64,000 bases of DNA, taken from NCBI GenBank assembly GCA_037045265.1, contig JBAOHV010000019.1, positions 1 to 64,000 on the forward strand. Reading direction: 5' to 3'. This DNA comes from JBAOHV01 sp037045265 (lineage in GTDB: Bacteria > Actinomycetota > Acidimicrobiia > Acidimicrobiales > Microtrichaceae). Position numbers and translations under genes: made by a program. Within the stretch, counting starts at the first letter, position 1; each line of letters starts with the position of its first letter. Positions 1 through 8,835 of this stretch are shown here, piece by piece. The notes beneath the pieces were generated by a model. It searched no databases. It was not told where the DNA came from and worked only from the letters and a program-made list of their open reading frames with translations.

Positions 1-848
1 GTCTCGGTGGTGCATCGCGGCGACCGGATGCTGCGACACGAGGACGCCGAGGTCTCCGCCCGTTTCACAGAGTGCTTCAGCCAGCGGATCGACACCTACT
101 TCCATGCCCACCCCACCCGGGTCGACCACGACGGCGAGCTATTCAGGTTGCACATCGACCAGGAGGAAGAACCGGTGAGCCTCGCTGGTCACCGTCGTTC
201 CCGAGCTCTTCGAGGGAGACGCTCTCCTGCTGAGCACCGGCCGCGATCCGAACGGCGACGAGCTGGGAGTCACCGCTACCGGGGTCCGACTGGACGACGG
301 CGGCTACGTCGTGACCGATGACCACCTGCGCACGGGTGTACCGGGGATCTGGGCGCTCGGTGACATCCGCAACCGACAGCAGCTCAAGCACCTGGCCAAC
401 CAGGAGCAGCGTGTCATCACCCACAACCTCTTGCACCCGGACGAACTGCGCAGCATCGATCAGCGCCATGTGCCCCATGCCGTGTTCTCCCACCCGCAGG
501 TGGGCTCGGCCGGTCGGACCGAGATGCAGCTGCGCTCCGAGGGACGGCTGTTCGTCACGGGTCGTTGCGACTACGCATCGGTCGCCTACGGCTGGGCGAT
601 GGAGGACACGACCGGTTTCGCGAAAGGTGCTCGTCGACGCCCGGGATGCGACGATCTGCGGGGCGCACATAATCGGTCCACAGGCAGCGACCCTGGTCCA
701 GCAGTTGGTCCAGGCGATGCAGTTCGGCATCCCCGCGCACCGCCTCGCCCGTGAGCAGATCTGGTGTCACCCTGCGTTGCCGGAGTTGATCGAGAACGCG
801 CTCCTCGACGCCGTTGCACAGCTCCCACCGAGCGCACTGCGGGCGTAG
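1..848 (+). CDS. mtr: Mycothione reductase, C-terminal part, frameshifted
   Basis: This is the 3' part of a FAD/NAD(P) disulfide reductase that keeps mycothiol reduced; the gene begins before the window. Visible are the end of the NAD(P)-binding domain (VVHRGDRMLRHEDAEVS), the second FAD-binding motif (GVPGIWALGDI) and the dimerisation domain with HPQVGSAGRTE and, near the end, REQIWCHPALPELIENAL, which carries the His-x4-Glu pair of the active-site base. The LRHED and NRQQLKHLANQE segments fit mycothione reductase better than dihydrolipoamide dehydrogenase. The frame moves by +1 near 180 and again near 627 (FAK to VLVDARD), which looks like sequencing error. Confidence 0.8.
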
Positions 849-867
849 AGCAGCAGCTAACCCGTTT

Positions 868-889
868 CGAACGGACCCCTCCCCGTTCG
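868..889. other. Inverted repeat, possible terminator or operator
   Basis: CGAACGG and CCGTTCG form a perfect 7-bp stem around an 8-base spacer. It lies after the mtr stop and directly before the TAGCGT hexamer of the next gene. There is no T tract, so an operator is as likely as a terminator. Confidence 0.3.
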
Positions 890-890
890 G

Positions 891-896
891 TAGCGT
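891..896 (+). promoter_or_regulatory. -10-like hexamer TAGCGT
   Basis: TAGCGT lies 9 bases before the ATG at 906, with no Shine-Dalgarno between them. Confidence 0.45.
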
Positions 897-905
897 GGGT
901 CCCCT

Positions 906-2392
906 ATGTCGCGCCGACTCGAGATCGAGCTAACCAGTGAACGACCCGATGGCACCTGGACCTGGCGTGCCGCCGGCGCCAAGCAGCCCAAGGGGGAGCT
1001 TGACGCCACCGTCCTGCCGCAAGGCTCGAAGGTGGGCGACGTCGTCCGGGCGGACGCGGGAGTTCGCCGTCGACGGAATCGACATCATCGCGGTCCTGCC
1101 CCCCAAGGGGGCACGCAAGGAGCCGGAGCTCATCGAAGTCGTCGGAACACGTCGTGACGAGCCGCTGGTCACCCAGCAGTTGGTGTCCAAGGGGCGCGGC
1201 GGCCGTAGGGATCGCGGTGATCGCGGAGACTGGGGTGATCGCGGAGGCCGTGGAGATCGCGGAGGTCGTGGCGAACACCGTGACCGTGGCGATCGTCGTG
1301 ACCCCGGAGAAGGCCGCGATCGGCGTGGGCCGCGCGGGCCCCGCCCCGATCCGGTTCCGGAGCGCCCGAAGCCCAAGCGGCTGCGCGCGGGTCGTGCCCA
1401 CCGCTCGGCAGTGATGGACGAACTCGCTGTCGAGGAGCGCCCGATCGCCGAGCAGGTCCTACGTGGTGGCGTGCCCGCGGTGCGTGAAGCGATCGCCAAG
1501 CAGAACGAGCAGGCCAAGGCCGAGAACCGCCCTGAGATCCCCGCCGACCAGCTGGTGGCACTCGCCGAGAAGCTGCTCCCCCGGCTCCGCGCCTGCCGAA
1601 TGGCGTGACAAGGCCGACGCCGCGATTGCCGATCTTGACGAGCTCGATCTGCGAGATCTGCGTTCGGTGGTCGTCGCTGCCGACGGCAACACGCGTGACG
1701 AGGGATCGCGATCGCTGCTCCAGCAGCTCCAGGAGGGCCTCGCACGCAGGGTCGAGCAGGAGCACACCAACTGGGTGGAGGACATGACAGCGAACCTCGA
1801 CGCAGGCCGTTTCGTGCGTGCCCTGCGGCTCAGTTCCAGGCCGCCGAAGGCAGGCACTCCCCTGCCGCCCGAGCTGGCCACGCGTCTGATCTCCGCCGTG
1901 TCCGAGGGTCTCACGCCCACGGTGAACCAGGACCTCTGGGCGGCGGCTGTCGACGCGCTGGCCTTCTCGCCCGTGCGCAACTCGGTCGTGCCCGCCGGTC
2001 GACCCGAGCAGCCTTCCCAGGGCCTGCTCGATGCGGTGACCCGCTTCGGTGATCGGCTTCCCAAGCTGGTCGAGCTGTTCGGCATCGATCCGGCCGCGGT
2101 CACCGAGGCCGCCAAGCGTCGACCGCGGGGTGGGCGCGGCGGTTCCAGGCCAGCGGGCAAGGGCGGAGCCAAGGGCTCCGCTCGGGCCTCGGAGTCCAAG
2201 AAGAAGGTGCAGGACGCGCCTGTCGCGAATACCGCTGCCGACGAGAGCTCCGGGGAAGAGATCTCCGCCGATGCACCTGTCGAGGACGTGGTGATCGCTT
2301 CTCCCGCGGAGCCAGTTGTGAGCGAGCCCGCTGCTGAGGAGCCGGCTGCTGAGGAGCCCGCTGCTGAGGAGACGGCCGTCGACGCTGGCTGA
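906..2392 (+). CDS. RGG-box and acidic-tail protein, unknown function, frameshifted
   Basis: I do not recognise a named family. The N-terminal 60 residues (RLEIELTSERPDGTWTW) are a compact beta-rich segment. Residues about 95-140 are an RGD/RGG-rich tract of the kind seen in RNA-binding proteins. The middle is helical (DELAVEERPIAEQVLRGG, later WVEDMTANLDAGRFVRAL). The tail is Lys/Arg-rich, then acidic with three copies of PAAEE. The reading frame moves +1 near 1053 (a GG run) and near 1595, so the full product is about 495 residues. An RNA-associated role is inference from composition only. The gene stands alone between mtr and the convergent phosphatase. Confidence 0.6.
2326..2370 (+). repeat. 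15-bp tandem repeat, three copies, coding
   Basis: Three copies of gcc(c/g)gctgctgagga encode the Ala/Glu-rich end of the RGG protein. Confidence 0.8.
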
Positions 2393-2401
2393 GCGTCGTT
2401 C

Positions 2402-2959
2402 TCAGTAGAGCTCGAGCAGCTGTTCGGGCCGCTCCAACACGATGCCGTCGTGGGTGTCGGAGTCGACCCGCGGGTTCCAGCCGGCCCAGACCATGTCGCA
2501 TCCGACTTCTGCTGCGCACCTGGCGTCGCCTTCGCTGTCGCCGACCATCGCCACCTGTGCAGCCGTCAGGCCCATGGCATCCAGCAACGGAGCCAGGTGC
2601 TTGTGAGACCAGTCGAAGCTGTCCGAGAAGTACGCGAGCTCCGGATGCCAGCCGAGCCGTTCGAGCTCGGCCGCACCTGAGCGGGGGTGCTTGTTGGAGC
2701 AGAGAGACCAACGGCCGAGGAGCGGAACGACGCTGGAGACCCCCGCAAAGGGTTCCACCACGTCAACCCTGTACGCATCCGCGTATGCCTCCAACGAGAG
2801 CCCCAGCCGGTCGGTCTCCTCGGCGATCGTGTGACCGAAGGTGATCCCCTCACGTGGCACCCCGAGGCGCATGAACGCTCGAACGAGCTCCTCGTCGGAG
2901 TCGACGAGCGTGCCGTCGAAGTCGAAGACCAGGGCCTCGTAGGTTCGCCGAATCGTCAT
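2402..2959 (-). CDS. HAD-family phosphatase
   Basis: This 185-residue protein has the haloacid dehalogenase motif I FDFDGTLVDSD near residue 11 (nucleophile and acid Asp), motif II in WSLCSNK, and motif III/IV in VAMVGDSEGDARCA. It resembles phosphoglycolate-phosphatase-type enzymes, but the substrate is not evident. The start MTIRRTYEALVF was chosen because motif I then sits at the usual distance from the N terminus. A CATCGT hexamer lies 7 bases upstream. It is transcribed divergently from the enoyl-CoA hydratase and convergently to the RGG protein. Confidence 0.8.
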   Translation of the reverse strand: MTIRRTYEALVFDFDGTLVDSDEELVRAFMRLGVPREGITFGHTIAEETDRLGLSLEAYADAYRVDVVEPFAGVSSVVPLLGRWSLCSNKHPRSGAAELERLGWHPELAYFSDSFDWSHKHLAPLLDAMGLTAAQVAMVGDSEGDARCAAEVGCDMVWAGWNPRVDSDTHDGIVLERPEQLLELY

Positions 2960-3034
2960 GGGGGACACGATGGCATGTTTCGAGGGCGGCACGGCTCGGT
3001 CCGTCAACTGGACCGCCCGGTCAAGCAGCGCGAC

Positions 3035-3040
3035 TAGATT
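3035..3040 (+). promoter_or_regulatory. -10-like hexamer TAGATT
   Basis: TAGATT ends 7 bases before the ATG at 3048. Confidence 0.5.
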
Positions 3041-3047
3041 CCCGGCC

Positions 3048-3824
3048 ATGACAGTCGAGTATGAGAAGCAGGGCAACGTCGGGATCATCACGATCAATCG
3101 ACCCGATGCGCGAAACGCCGTCAACAGCGAGGTCGCACAGGGCATCGAGGCGGCGATCGATCAGATCGAGGCCGACGATGAGGTGTGGGTGGGCATCCTC
3201 ACCGGCGCCAGGACCGACAAGGGCTACATCTTCTGTGCGGGTGCCGACCTGAAGCAGATGGCGGTCGATCCCGGTGGCATGAGCACGGCCAAGGGTGGCT
3301 TCGGTGGTTTCGTGCAGCGTGAGCGCACCAAGCCGATCATCGCTGCGGTCGACGGGCCGGCGTTGGCCGGCGGAACCGAGCTGGTCCTGGCGGCCGATCT
3401 GGTAGTCGCCTCGCGGACCGCCGTGTTCGGCGTGCCAGAGGTGAAGCGCAACCTGGTCGCGGCGGCCGGTGGTCTGTTCCGCCTACCCCGGAAGCTGCCG
3501 CGCAACGTCGCCATGGAGTTGGTCCTGACCGGTCGGCTGGACTTCCCGGCGGAGCGTGCCTACCACTTCGGCTGGGTGAACCGGCTCTGCGAGGAGGGCG
3601 AAGCGCTCGAGACGGCGAAGGCGTTCGCTGCAGAGATCACCCAGAACGCGCCGCTGGCGGTACGCGAGAGCCGGGCGATCGTGCTCGAGACGACGGATCA
3701 GCCCGACGAGATCGGCTGGAAGCTATCCGGGGAGGGCATCATGAAGATGTTCGGCACCGAGGACTTCTCAGAGGGTCTCACCGCCTTCGCCGAGAAGCGC
3801 CCGCCGCAGTGGAAGGGCCGCTGA
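3048..3824 (+). CDS. Enoyl-CoA hydratase/isomerase family protein
   Basis: This crotonase-fold enzyme of 258 residues probably hydrates enoyl-CoA thioesters in beta-oxidation or a related acyl-CoA pathway. It shows INRPDARNAV, the oxyanion segment FCAGADLKQM, the second oxyanion and glutamate segment ALAGGTELVLAADLVVAS, and FGVPEVKRNL, where the second catalytic glutamate sits. The full crotonase length is present. The start at 3048 is supported by the hexamer before it and by the MTVEYEKQGNVGIITINRP opening typical of the family. It is a single gene, convergent with the Nudix-like gene. Confidence 0.85.
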   Translation: MTVEYEKQGNVGIITINRPDARNAVNSEVAQGIEAAIDQIEADDEVWVGILTGARTDKGYIFCAGADLKQMAVDPGGMSTAKGGFGGFVQRERTKPIIAAVDGPALAGGTELVLAADLVVASRTAVFGVPEVKRNLVAAAGGLFRLPRKLPRNVAMELVLTGRLDFPAERAYHFGWVNRLCEEGEALETAKAFAAEITQNAPLAVRESRAIVLETTDQPDEIGWKLSGEGIMKMFGTEDFSEGLTAFAEKRPPQWKGR

Positions 3825-3867
3825 GCATCCGCTCATGACTTCTCCGACCTGGCCGGCGGTGCGACTT

Positions 3868-4287
3868 TCAGACGAGCAGGTCTATCAGTCCACTGTCGGC
3901 CAGGAGCTCGGCCAACCCCGGACAGAGGCGTAGCTCGCTCACCTGCCAGAGCGGAACAGCACGGACCTCGAGGCCGGCGGGCCCCATCCACATCGCGCCG
4001 CCCGCGCCTACCGTCCCGGCATCGATGGGGATCGCTTCGAAGTGGAGCGTCACCGTCGGTGCCTCGGCCTCGACCAGCTCGCTCCAACCAGCGAACGGCC
4101 CGCAGACGACCGTCGCCCCGATGTCCTGCTCGACGGCGCGCACCAGTGCCTCGGCCGCCGTCTCCCCAGCTGTGACCGCCGAGCGGGGAAGGTCCCACGA
4201 CCCGCCGGCCGGACCAGCTCCACGGCGTACCATCACCAGCGAATCCGCCGAGCGGAACAGCGCTGCGACGCACAGCTCCGGCCCCAT
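3868..4287 (-). CDS. Nudix-fold protein with degenerate Nudix box
   Basis: The protein has about 139 residues, and a Nudix fold is suggested by LCVAALFRSADSLVMVRRG followed by SWDLPRSAVTAGETAAEALVRAV. In the signature Gx5Ex7REUxEExGU the first Gly is Ser, and the REUxEE core reads R-A-V-E-Q-D. The metal-binding glutamates are therefore largely replaced, so pyrophosphohydrolase activity is doubtful. It is the last gene of a three-gene operon after the GNAT gene, with 7 bases between stop and start. A GTG at 4302 is an alternative start that would overlap the GNAT stop. Confidence 0.65.
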   Translation of the reverse strand: MGPELCVAALFRSADSLVMVRRGAGPAGGSWDLPRSAVTAGETAAEALVRAVEQDIGATVVCGPFAGWSELVEAEAPTVTLHFEAIPIDAGTVGAGGAMWMGPAGLEVRAVPLWQVSELRLCPGLAELLADSGLIDLLV

Positions 4288-4294
4288 CGGGACC

Positions 4295-4787
4295 TCACCC
4301 ACGGAGATCCCGATGGACCGTGATCGCCCGTGCAACCAGTCCGAAGGATTCGAAGAAGTTCTTGGTCTCGCGGTCACCCGGAAGCGCACGGGCGTCGACA
4401 CCTATGCAGTCGCGGTCGTTCGCCCAGGTCAGGATCCTGTCCATGAGCAGCGTGCCCACCCCCACCCCACGGGCGGGATCCTCGACGAAGATGTCGGTGA
4501 CCTCCGCCGCTGCCGTGTTGTCAGCCAGCGGGCGGAGAACCGCCGATCGCGTAGCCGACGACGACATCTCCGAGGCAGCCGACCAACACCAGTTGGTCGA
4601 GGTCAGCCAGATCCTCGCTCAGGCACGGACCCGCCGGTTCGGGTCGCACCGAATGCAGAAGGTACATGGCGCCGCCCCTGAGGGGCTTCAGATGCTCTCG
4701 TGCGAGCCCGTCGAGGCGAACCAGTTCGTCGAGGTCCTCGGAGATGGCTGATCGGACCCTCGGTGTCGGCTCGGCCGTCGACGACAT
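4295..4787 (-). CDS. GNAT-family N-acetyltransferase, frameshifted
   Basis: The protein is about 163 residues long. The N-terminal half has RSAISEDLDELVRLDGLAREH and LVLVGCLGDVVVGYAIG. The C-terminal half has VTDIFVEDPARGVGVGTLLMD, which contains the acetyl-CoA pyrophosphate-binding RxxGxG motif, and FFESFGLVARAITVHR. The frame shifts +1 near 4541, in the GGCGG run after GYAIG; removing one G gives GYAIGVLRPLADNTAAAEV. The acceptor substrate is unknown. It starts 2 bases after the stop of the upstream gene in the same operon. Confidence 0.7.
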
Positions 4788-4789
4788 GG

Positions 4790-5329
4790 TCAGGAGGCCA
4801 GCAGTTGATCAACGCGATTGAGGATCGTCTGGCGGCGCCTGTGTGCAGATTCGTAGGCCTGGACCGCGCGCAGCTCGTCGTGGCCGAGGGTGGACAGACG
4901 GGGTACGACCTGGGACGCGGCCAGGCTGTCGTAGTCCTGGATGGGCAGGTCGGCCTCGTCTGGAGGGGGCGTCGTGTCGGTGGTGATCGCCTTCGTTCTG
5001 ACCGGGTCCGCCTCGGGACCGACCGTGACGGGTCGTGGTGAGGCCCCGATCACTTCCACCCCCGCGGTGTGCTCCATCACGGCCGGATCCGGCGGTGAAT
5101 CCTCGGCGAGGACCGACAGGACGTCGACGTTCTCGTGTTCAGGCGCCCCGGCCGGGTCGTCCGCGGTCGGCCGAGCCGGCATCAGGGCGCCGACGCACGG
5201 GAGCATCGACGCCAACGAGCGCGCGAACTCGGCCTGGCTGCGGGTGCGTTCGACCAGCCGTGGCACCACACCCAACAGCTCGATCAGCAGCTCGGGAGAG
5301 TTCGTGGGCGCCTTGTCGTCAAAGGTCAT
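4790..5329 (-). CDS. Conserved hypothetical protein with C-terminal DYDSLxxSQVVPRL module
   Basis: The protein has 179 residues and no membrane segment. Its N-terminal third is a helical segment (ELLIELLGVVPRLVERTRS) and the middle is Pro/Asp-rich and probably disordered. The last 50 residues (DYDSLAASQVVPRLSTLGHD, then ELRAVQAYESAHRRRQTI) match a short helical module I recall from actinobacterial proteins of unknown function. The function is unknown. It is the first gene of an operon with the GNAT and Nudix-like genes. A CATCCT hexamer lies 6 bases before the ATG, so this may be a leaderless start. Confidence 0.6.
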   Translation of the reverse strand: MTFDDKAPTNSPELLIELLGVVPRLVERTRSQAEFARSLASMLPCVGALMPARPTADDPAGAPEHENVDVLSVLAEDSPPDPAVMEHTAGVEVIGASPRPVTVGPEADPVRTKAITTDTTPPPDEADLPIQDYDSLAASQVVPRLSTLGHDELRAVQAYESAHRRRQTILNRVDQLLAS

Positions 5330-5390
5330 GTTCCAAGGATGCCGCGTCGGGGGCGGACGCGTCGAAGCAGCTGTGCCGCTGGCCGGCGGG

Positions 5391-5906
5391 CTACTTCCTG
5401 GCGGCCCTCTTGATTCGCTGTTCGACGACCTTGATCGATGGGCACGGGTCGTACCCCTCGGGGCAAACCAGATGCCCGGCGCGCCCGAACTGGCGTGGAT
5501 GCACGATCATGAAGCACGTCGAGCAGGTGAACTCCTCGGCAGACTTGGCTGCGACCCGTTCGCCACCTTCGGCGTCGGTGCGGTCCTCTACGCCCTCATC
5601 CTCGTCATCCTCGTCGGTGCCCGCAGCGATCCGGTCCTTGAGGATGGCGTCCAGGTCGGCCTCGACGTCGTCGGGGTTCAGGTCGTCCTCGTCGTCCTCG
5701 TCGTCCTCGCCCGCGGGCTTGCGTCGGGCCACGACGGGCTCGTCGTCGTCCTCGTCGTCGTCCGCTTCCTGGCCGGCGACCTCGTCGTCATCATCGCCGG
5801 ATGGCAGGTTGATGTCGTCTTCGTCGAGCTCTTCGTCGAGCTCGTCCTCGTCCGGTGCTCCGACGTCGTCAGCGTCGATGTCCTCGTCCAAAGTGGGGTC
5901 TTCCAA
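5391..5906 (-). CDS. DUF4193-family acidic protein
   Basis: The C-terminal 60 residues carry EEFTCSTCFMIVHPRQFG and a later VCPEGYDPCP, the CxxC zinc-ribbon-like core of the actinobacterial DUF4193 family, whose function is unknown. The first 110 residues are extremely acidic (runs such as DEDELDEELDEDD), much longer than the acidic part of the mycobacterial homologues I recall. The first in-frame start is TTG at 5906, directly after a stop. A TATGAT hexamer and an ATG at 5947 in another frame suggest the true start is 5947 and that one base is wrong near 5907-5920. Confidence 0.7.
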   Translation of the reverse strand: MEDPTLDEDIDADDVGAPDEDELDEELDEDDINLPSGDDDDEVAGQEADDDEDDDEPVVARRKPAGEDDEDDEDDLNPDDVEADLDAILKDRIAAGTDEDDEDEGVEDRTDAEGGERVAAKSAEEFTCSTCFMIVHPRQFGRAGHLVCPEGYDPCPSIKVVEQRIKRAARK

Positions 5907-5956
5907 TCAGGTTCACGCGGCCGCCGCACATGGGCGCTGCGGTTCATTCGGGGCGC

Positions 5957-5962
5957 ATCATA
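5957..5962 (-). promoter_or_regulatory. -10-like hexamer TATGAT
   Basis: TATGAT on the minus strand lies 9 bases before an ATG at 5947 and upstream of the DUF4193 gene. Confidence 0.4.
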
Positions 5963-6025
5963 GACACACCCGGCAGCCGGACGGGGTGTTGGCTCCGCAC
6001 AGAGGGTCGGTTCCGTGCCGAAGGC

Positions 6026-7652
6026 TCAGCCGGCGCTCGCCCGTCGGGCCTCGGCGTTGCGTTCCGCCTGGAGTCGCTCGAGCTCGGGCTCACCTGAATG
6101 ATCGACGAAGGTCATCATCTCGGCGATCGCCCTGTGGCCGGCCTGATCGGCGATCAGACGGTGCATCTCCTGGCCGACGGAGCGGTACCCGGGGTGACCC
6201 TGGACCGACGTGCGCAGCTCGATCAGGTGCATCGCCTCCCGCGCGTTGAACTGCATCACGTAGCGGATCCGGTACGCCAGCGACACCGCGTAGGCGGCCC
6301 GCTCCGGGAATCGCTCTGCGAGATCCGACCACAGCTGGGCCGACGTGGCCATGGCGTCGTCGAAACGCCCTCCGAGGCCGGCCTCTTCGACTGCGACCGG
6401 GCGCGTGTAGCCGAGCCGCGGAGACAGCGACTGCCATTCGGTGGTCATCAGCCGGTGCCGTTGGAGGTCCCTGAACGCCCCGTAGTCGGACACGACGTCG
6501 AAGCGGTAGTCCGTGCGCTCCAGGGCCCTGCCGGGCTTGTGGCGACGATTGCTGCGTTCCCCGACGTAGGAGCGAACGACTGCCAGGCGGTCCTCGATCG
6601 CCATGGCGCGTACCCGGTCGAGCACTTGGGTCTCGGGGAGGCTGGTGTACGGGTAGAGCATCGCGGCGATCGCCTTGACCTCTCCCTCGGGATCCCAGTC
6701 GACGAGAGTGACCGACGCCGCCGAGGGTTCGGTCGCCTCATCCCCCGGCAGGAGCTCGTATGCGGTCGCCTCCATGGCCATCCGGGTACCCGACATGTAG
6801 TCGGACCAGGCCTGCCCCCGCTCGGGCAGATCGACACGGCGCAGGAAGCTGGGCACCACCTTGCGCAGCTCGGTGAGCATCAGCTCCGCGTAGGTCCGCG
6901 CCTCCGGCAGCGGGTGGGCCCGCATGCGCAGGAGCAGCGCCTCATAGCCCTGGCCGGAGCCGTAGATGCCGACGTTGGACACCGCCGACGCTGGCAGGAT
7001 CCCTCGGGTCGCGTCGAAGGCCTTGGCGCGGATCGCCTGGCGGTAGACGAAGTCGGAATCCTGCTCGCTCTTGGGGTAGCGCTCGCGGAAGTAGTCCTGG
7101 ATCTCGGTGGCCAGCTCGCCGTAGGTGTCGAAGAGCCGGTCCATGTCGCCCACGTAGCGCGCGCGCCAGGTTGGAACCGAGGATCTCGGGATCGCGGTGG
7201 TAGCGGTACCTGCCTCCCAGACGCTCGTCGTAGGGGATGTAGCGGGTCGACTGCTCCAGGTACGACATGAGTCGTCCCCACTCGAGGATCTTGGTCAGGA
7301 GGTTGGACGCCTGCTCGCATGCAAGGTGCACCCCGCCGAGTTGGGCGACGCTGTCGTCCCCGTACTCGAAGAACACGCGGTCGTAGAGCTGCTCGGCCCG
7401 CTCGAGCCCGATGGTCGCATCGATCGACTCGTCCCCGCTGGTGTCGAGCTCGCCCACGAACTCGTCGAGGAACAGCCGGCGCAGGGACTTCGCTGACCGG
7501 GAGTAGCGGGCGAACAGCGCGCCCTTCACGACCTCGGGCAGGTTGACCAGCGCGAACACCGGTCCGTCGAGATTCGTGAAGTAGCGCCGGAGCACGGAGC
7601 GTTCCTCGTCGCTGAACTGCTCGCTCACATAGGTGGGAACGGGTGGACTCAC
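6026..7652 (-). CDS. thyX: Double-length FAD-dependent thymidylate synthase (ThyX-like), frameshifted
   Basis: This is a protein of about 541 residues made of two ThyX-like halves. The first half has FFEYGDDSVAQLGGVHLACE and EWGRLMSYLEQSTRYIPY. The second has DYGAFRDLQRHRLMTTEWQS and RYVMQFNAREAMHLIELRTS. ThyX makes dTMP from dUMP with FAD and methylenetetrahydrofolate. The RHR of the RHRxxS signature is in the second half, but its Ser is Thr, and the first half has the QSTRY segment. Ordinary ThyX is about 220-250 residues. The frame shifts +1 near 7160 (GCGCGC run). The GTG at 7652 was chosen because TAGTCT lies 7 bases upstream. Confidence 0.75.
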
Positions 7653-7659
7653 GGCCGCG

Positions 7660-7665
7660 AGACTA
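7660..7665 (-). promoter_or_regulatory. -10-like hexamer TAGTCT overlapping a stop codon
   Basis: Its TAG is the stop codon of the upstream amidohydrolase; the thyX GTG follows after 7 bases. Confidence 0.55.
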
Positions 7666-8823
7666 GGGCCGGGCGCCTTGTGCGCCGGGGATGGCGCCCG
7701 GTGGAGCGGCCCAGCAGTCGACGATGGTCGCGGCCATGGCCTTGGCGCCGTCGATCACCGCTCGGTCCCCCCTGGGCCCGCGTGCGTGCTCGGCGAACTC
7801 GGGGGTGTGGATGGACACCCCGGGCGGCGCCACCGCGAGCATCGGGTGGATGCTGGCAACCACGTGGCTGACATCGCCCATGTCGGTGCTCCCCACGACC
7901 TCGGGCCTGTCGGCCTGCGCTGGGTGCACCCTGCCCAGTGCGGCAGCGTTGCGTTCGTAGAGCGCCAGAAGCTCGGTCGAGTCCTGCAGGTCCGAGTACG
8001 GCGGATCGATCCACCGGTACTCGAATCCGCAGCCGGCGGCGTCGGCACCTGCCCGGAGGCACGCCAGGACCCTCTCCTTGAGATCGGCGAGCCCCGCGAT
8101 GGTGGCGGAACGCACGTACCAGGTGGCTGCAGCGGTGCGTGGCACGATGTTGGGCTTCTCACCTGCCTCGGTGAAGATGCCGTGCACACGCTCGTCGGGG
8201 GCTATGTGCTGACGGAGCGCAGCAACGTTCATGTAGCCGAGCACGGCGGCATCGAGGGCGTTGCGTCCGAGCTCCGGCGCGGCCGCGGCGTGCGATGCGA
8301 TGCCGTGGTACCTGACCTCGAGGGTCTGGATCGCGAGTGTCCGCATGGTGGGGAGGTCGTGGTCCGCGGGGTGGATCATCATCGCCGCAGTGAGGCCGTC
8401 GAAGGCCCCTTCACGGATCATGAACACCTTGCCGCCGCCACCCTCCTCGGCCGGGCAGCCGAGGATCCGCACCCGACCCTCCAACTCCTCGGCGACCGCT
8501 GCTGCGGCAAGACCGGCACCCAGTCCTGCAGCGGCGATGACGTTGTGGCCACACGCGTGGCCGATGTCGGGCAGCGCGTCGTACTCGCAGCACACTGCGA
8601 CCACCGGGCCAGTGGTGCCGGCCTCGGCCACGAACGCAGTGTCCAGGCCGAACGCATGCCTGACAGGGGTCAGGCCGTGCGCCTCGAGCATGTCGCAGAG
8701 CAGGTCGTGCGCGTGGTGCTCCTCGAAGCAGAGCTCAGGGTGTTCCCAGATGCTGTGCGAGACGTCGATGAGCGAGGGTGTCAGGCGGTCGATCTCGGCG
8801 GACACTCGGGCGTGGGCGTTCAC
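7663..8823 (-). CDS. M20D-type amidohydrolase/peptidase
   Basis: This 386-residue metallo-amidohydrolase resembles the AbgB and hippurate-hydrolase group, which cleaves N-acyl or p-aminobenzoyl-glutamate amides. Metal ligands are seen in DIGHACGHNVIAA, CPAEEGGGGK (catalytic and binding glutamates) and IHPADHD. The dimerisation domain has ALEVRYHGIASHAA-like sequence (TLEVRYHGIASHAAAAPELG), with EAGEKPNIVPRTA. The C-terminal histidine region is IHTPEFAEHARG. It lacks a signal peptide, so it is cytoplasmic. The GTG start follows TAGCTT by 6 bases. Confidence 0.8.
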   Translation of the reverse strand: MNAHARVSAEIDRLTPSLIDVSHSIWEHPELCFEEHHAHDLLCDMLEAHGLTPVRHAFGLDTAFVAEAGTTGPVVAVCCEYDALPDIGHACGHNVIAAAGLGAGLAAAAVAEELEGRVRILGCPAEEGGGGKVFMIREGAFDGLTAAMMIHPADHDLPTMRTLAIQTLEVRYHGIASHAAAAPELGRNALDAAVLGYMNVAALRQHIAPDERVHGIFTEAGEKPNIVPRTAAATWYVRSATIAGLADLKERVLACLRAGADAAGCGFEYRWIDPPYSDLQDSTELLALYERNAAALGRVHPAQADRPEVVGSTDMGDVSHVVASIHPMLAVAPPGVSIHTPEFAEHARGPRGDRAVIDGAKAMAATIVDCWAAPPGAIPGAQGARP

Positions 8824-8829
8824 ACGGTC

Positions 8830-8835
8830 AAGCTA
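8830..8835 (-). promoter_or_regulatory. -10-like hexamer TAGCTT overlapping a stop codon
   Basis: Its TAG is the stop codon of the upstream oxidoreductase; the amidohydrolase GTG at 8823 follows after 6 bases. Confidence 0.55.

Noticed and set aside
5035..6249. Long plus-strand open frame of about 400 codons
   Set aside because: It is the antisense of the acidic DUF4193 gene and neighbours; the product is low-complexity Ser/Arg with no domain.
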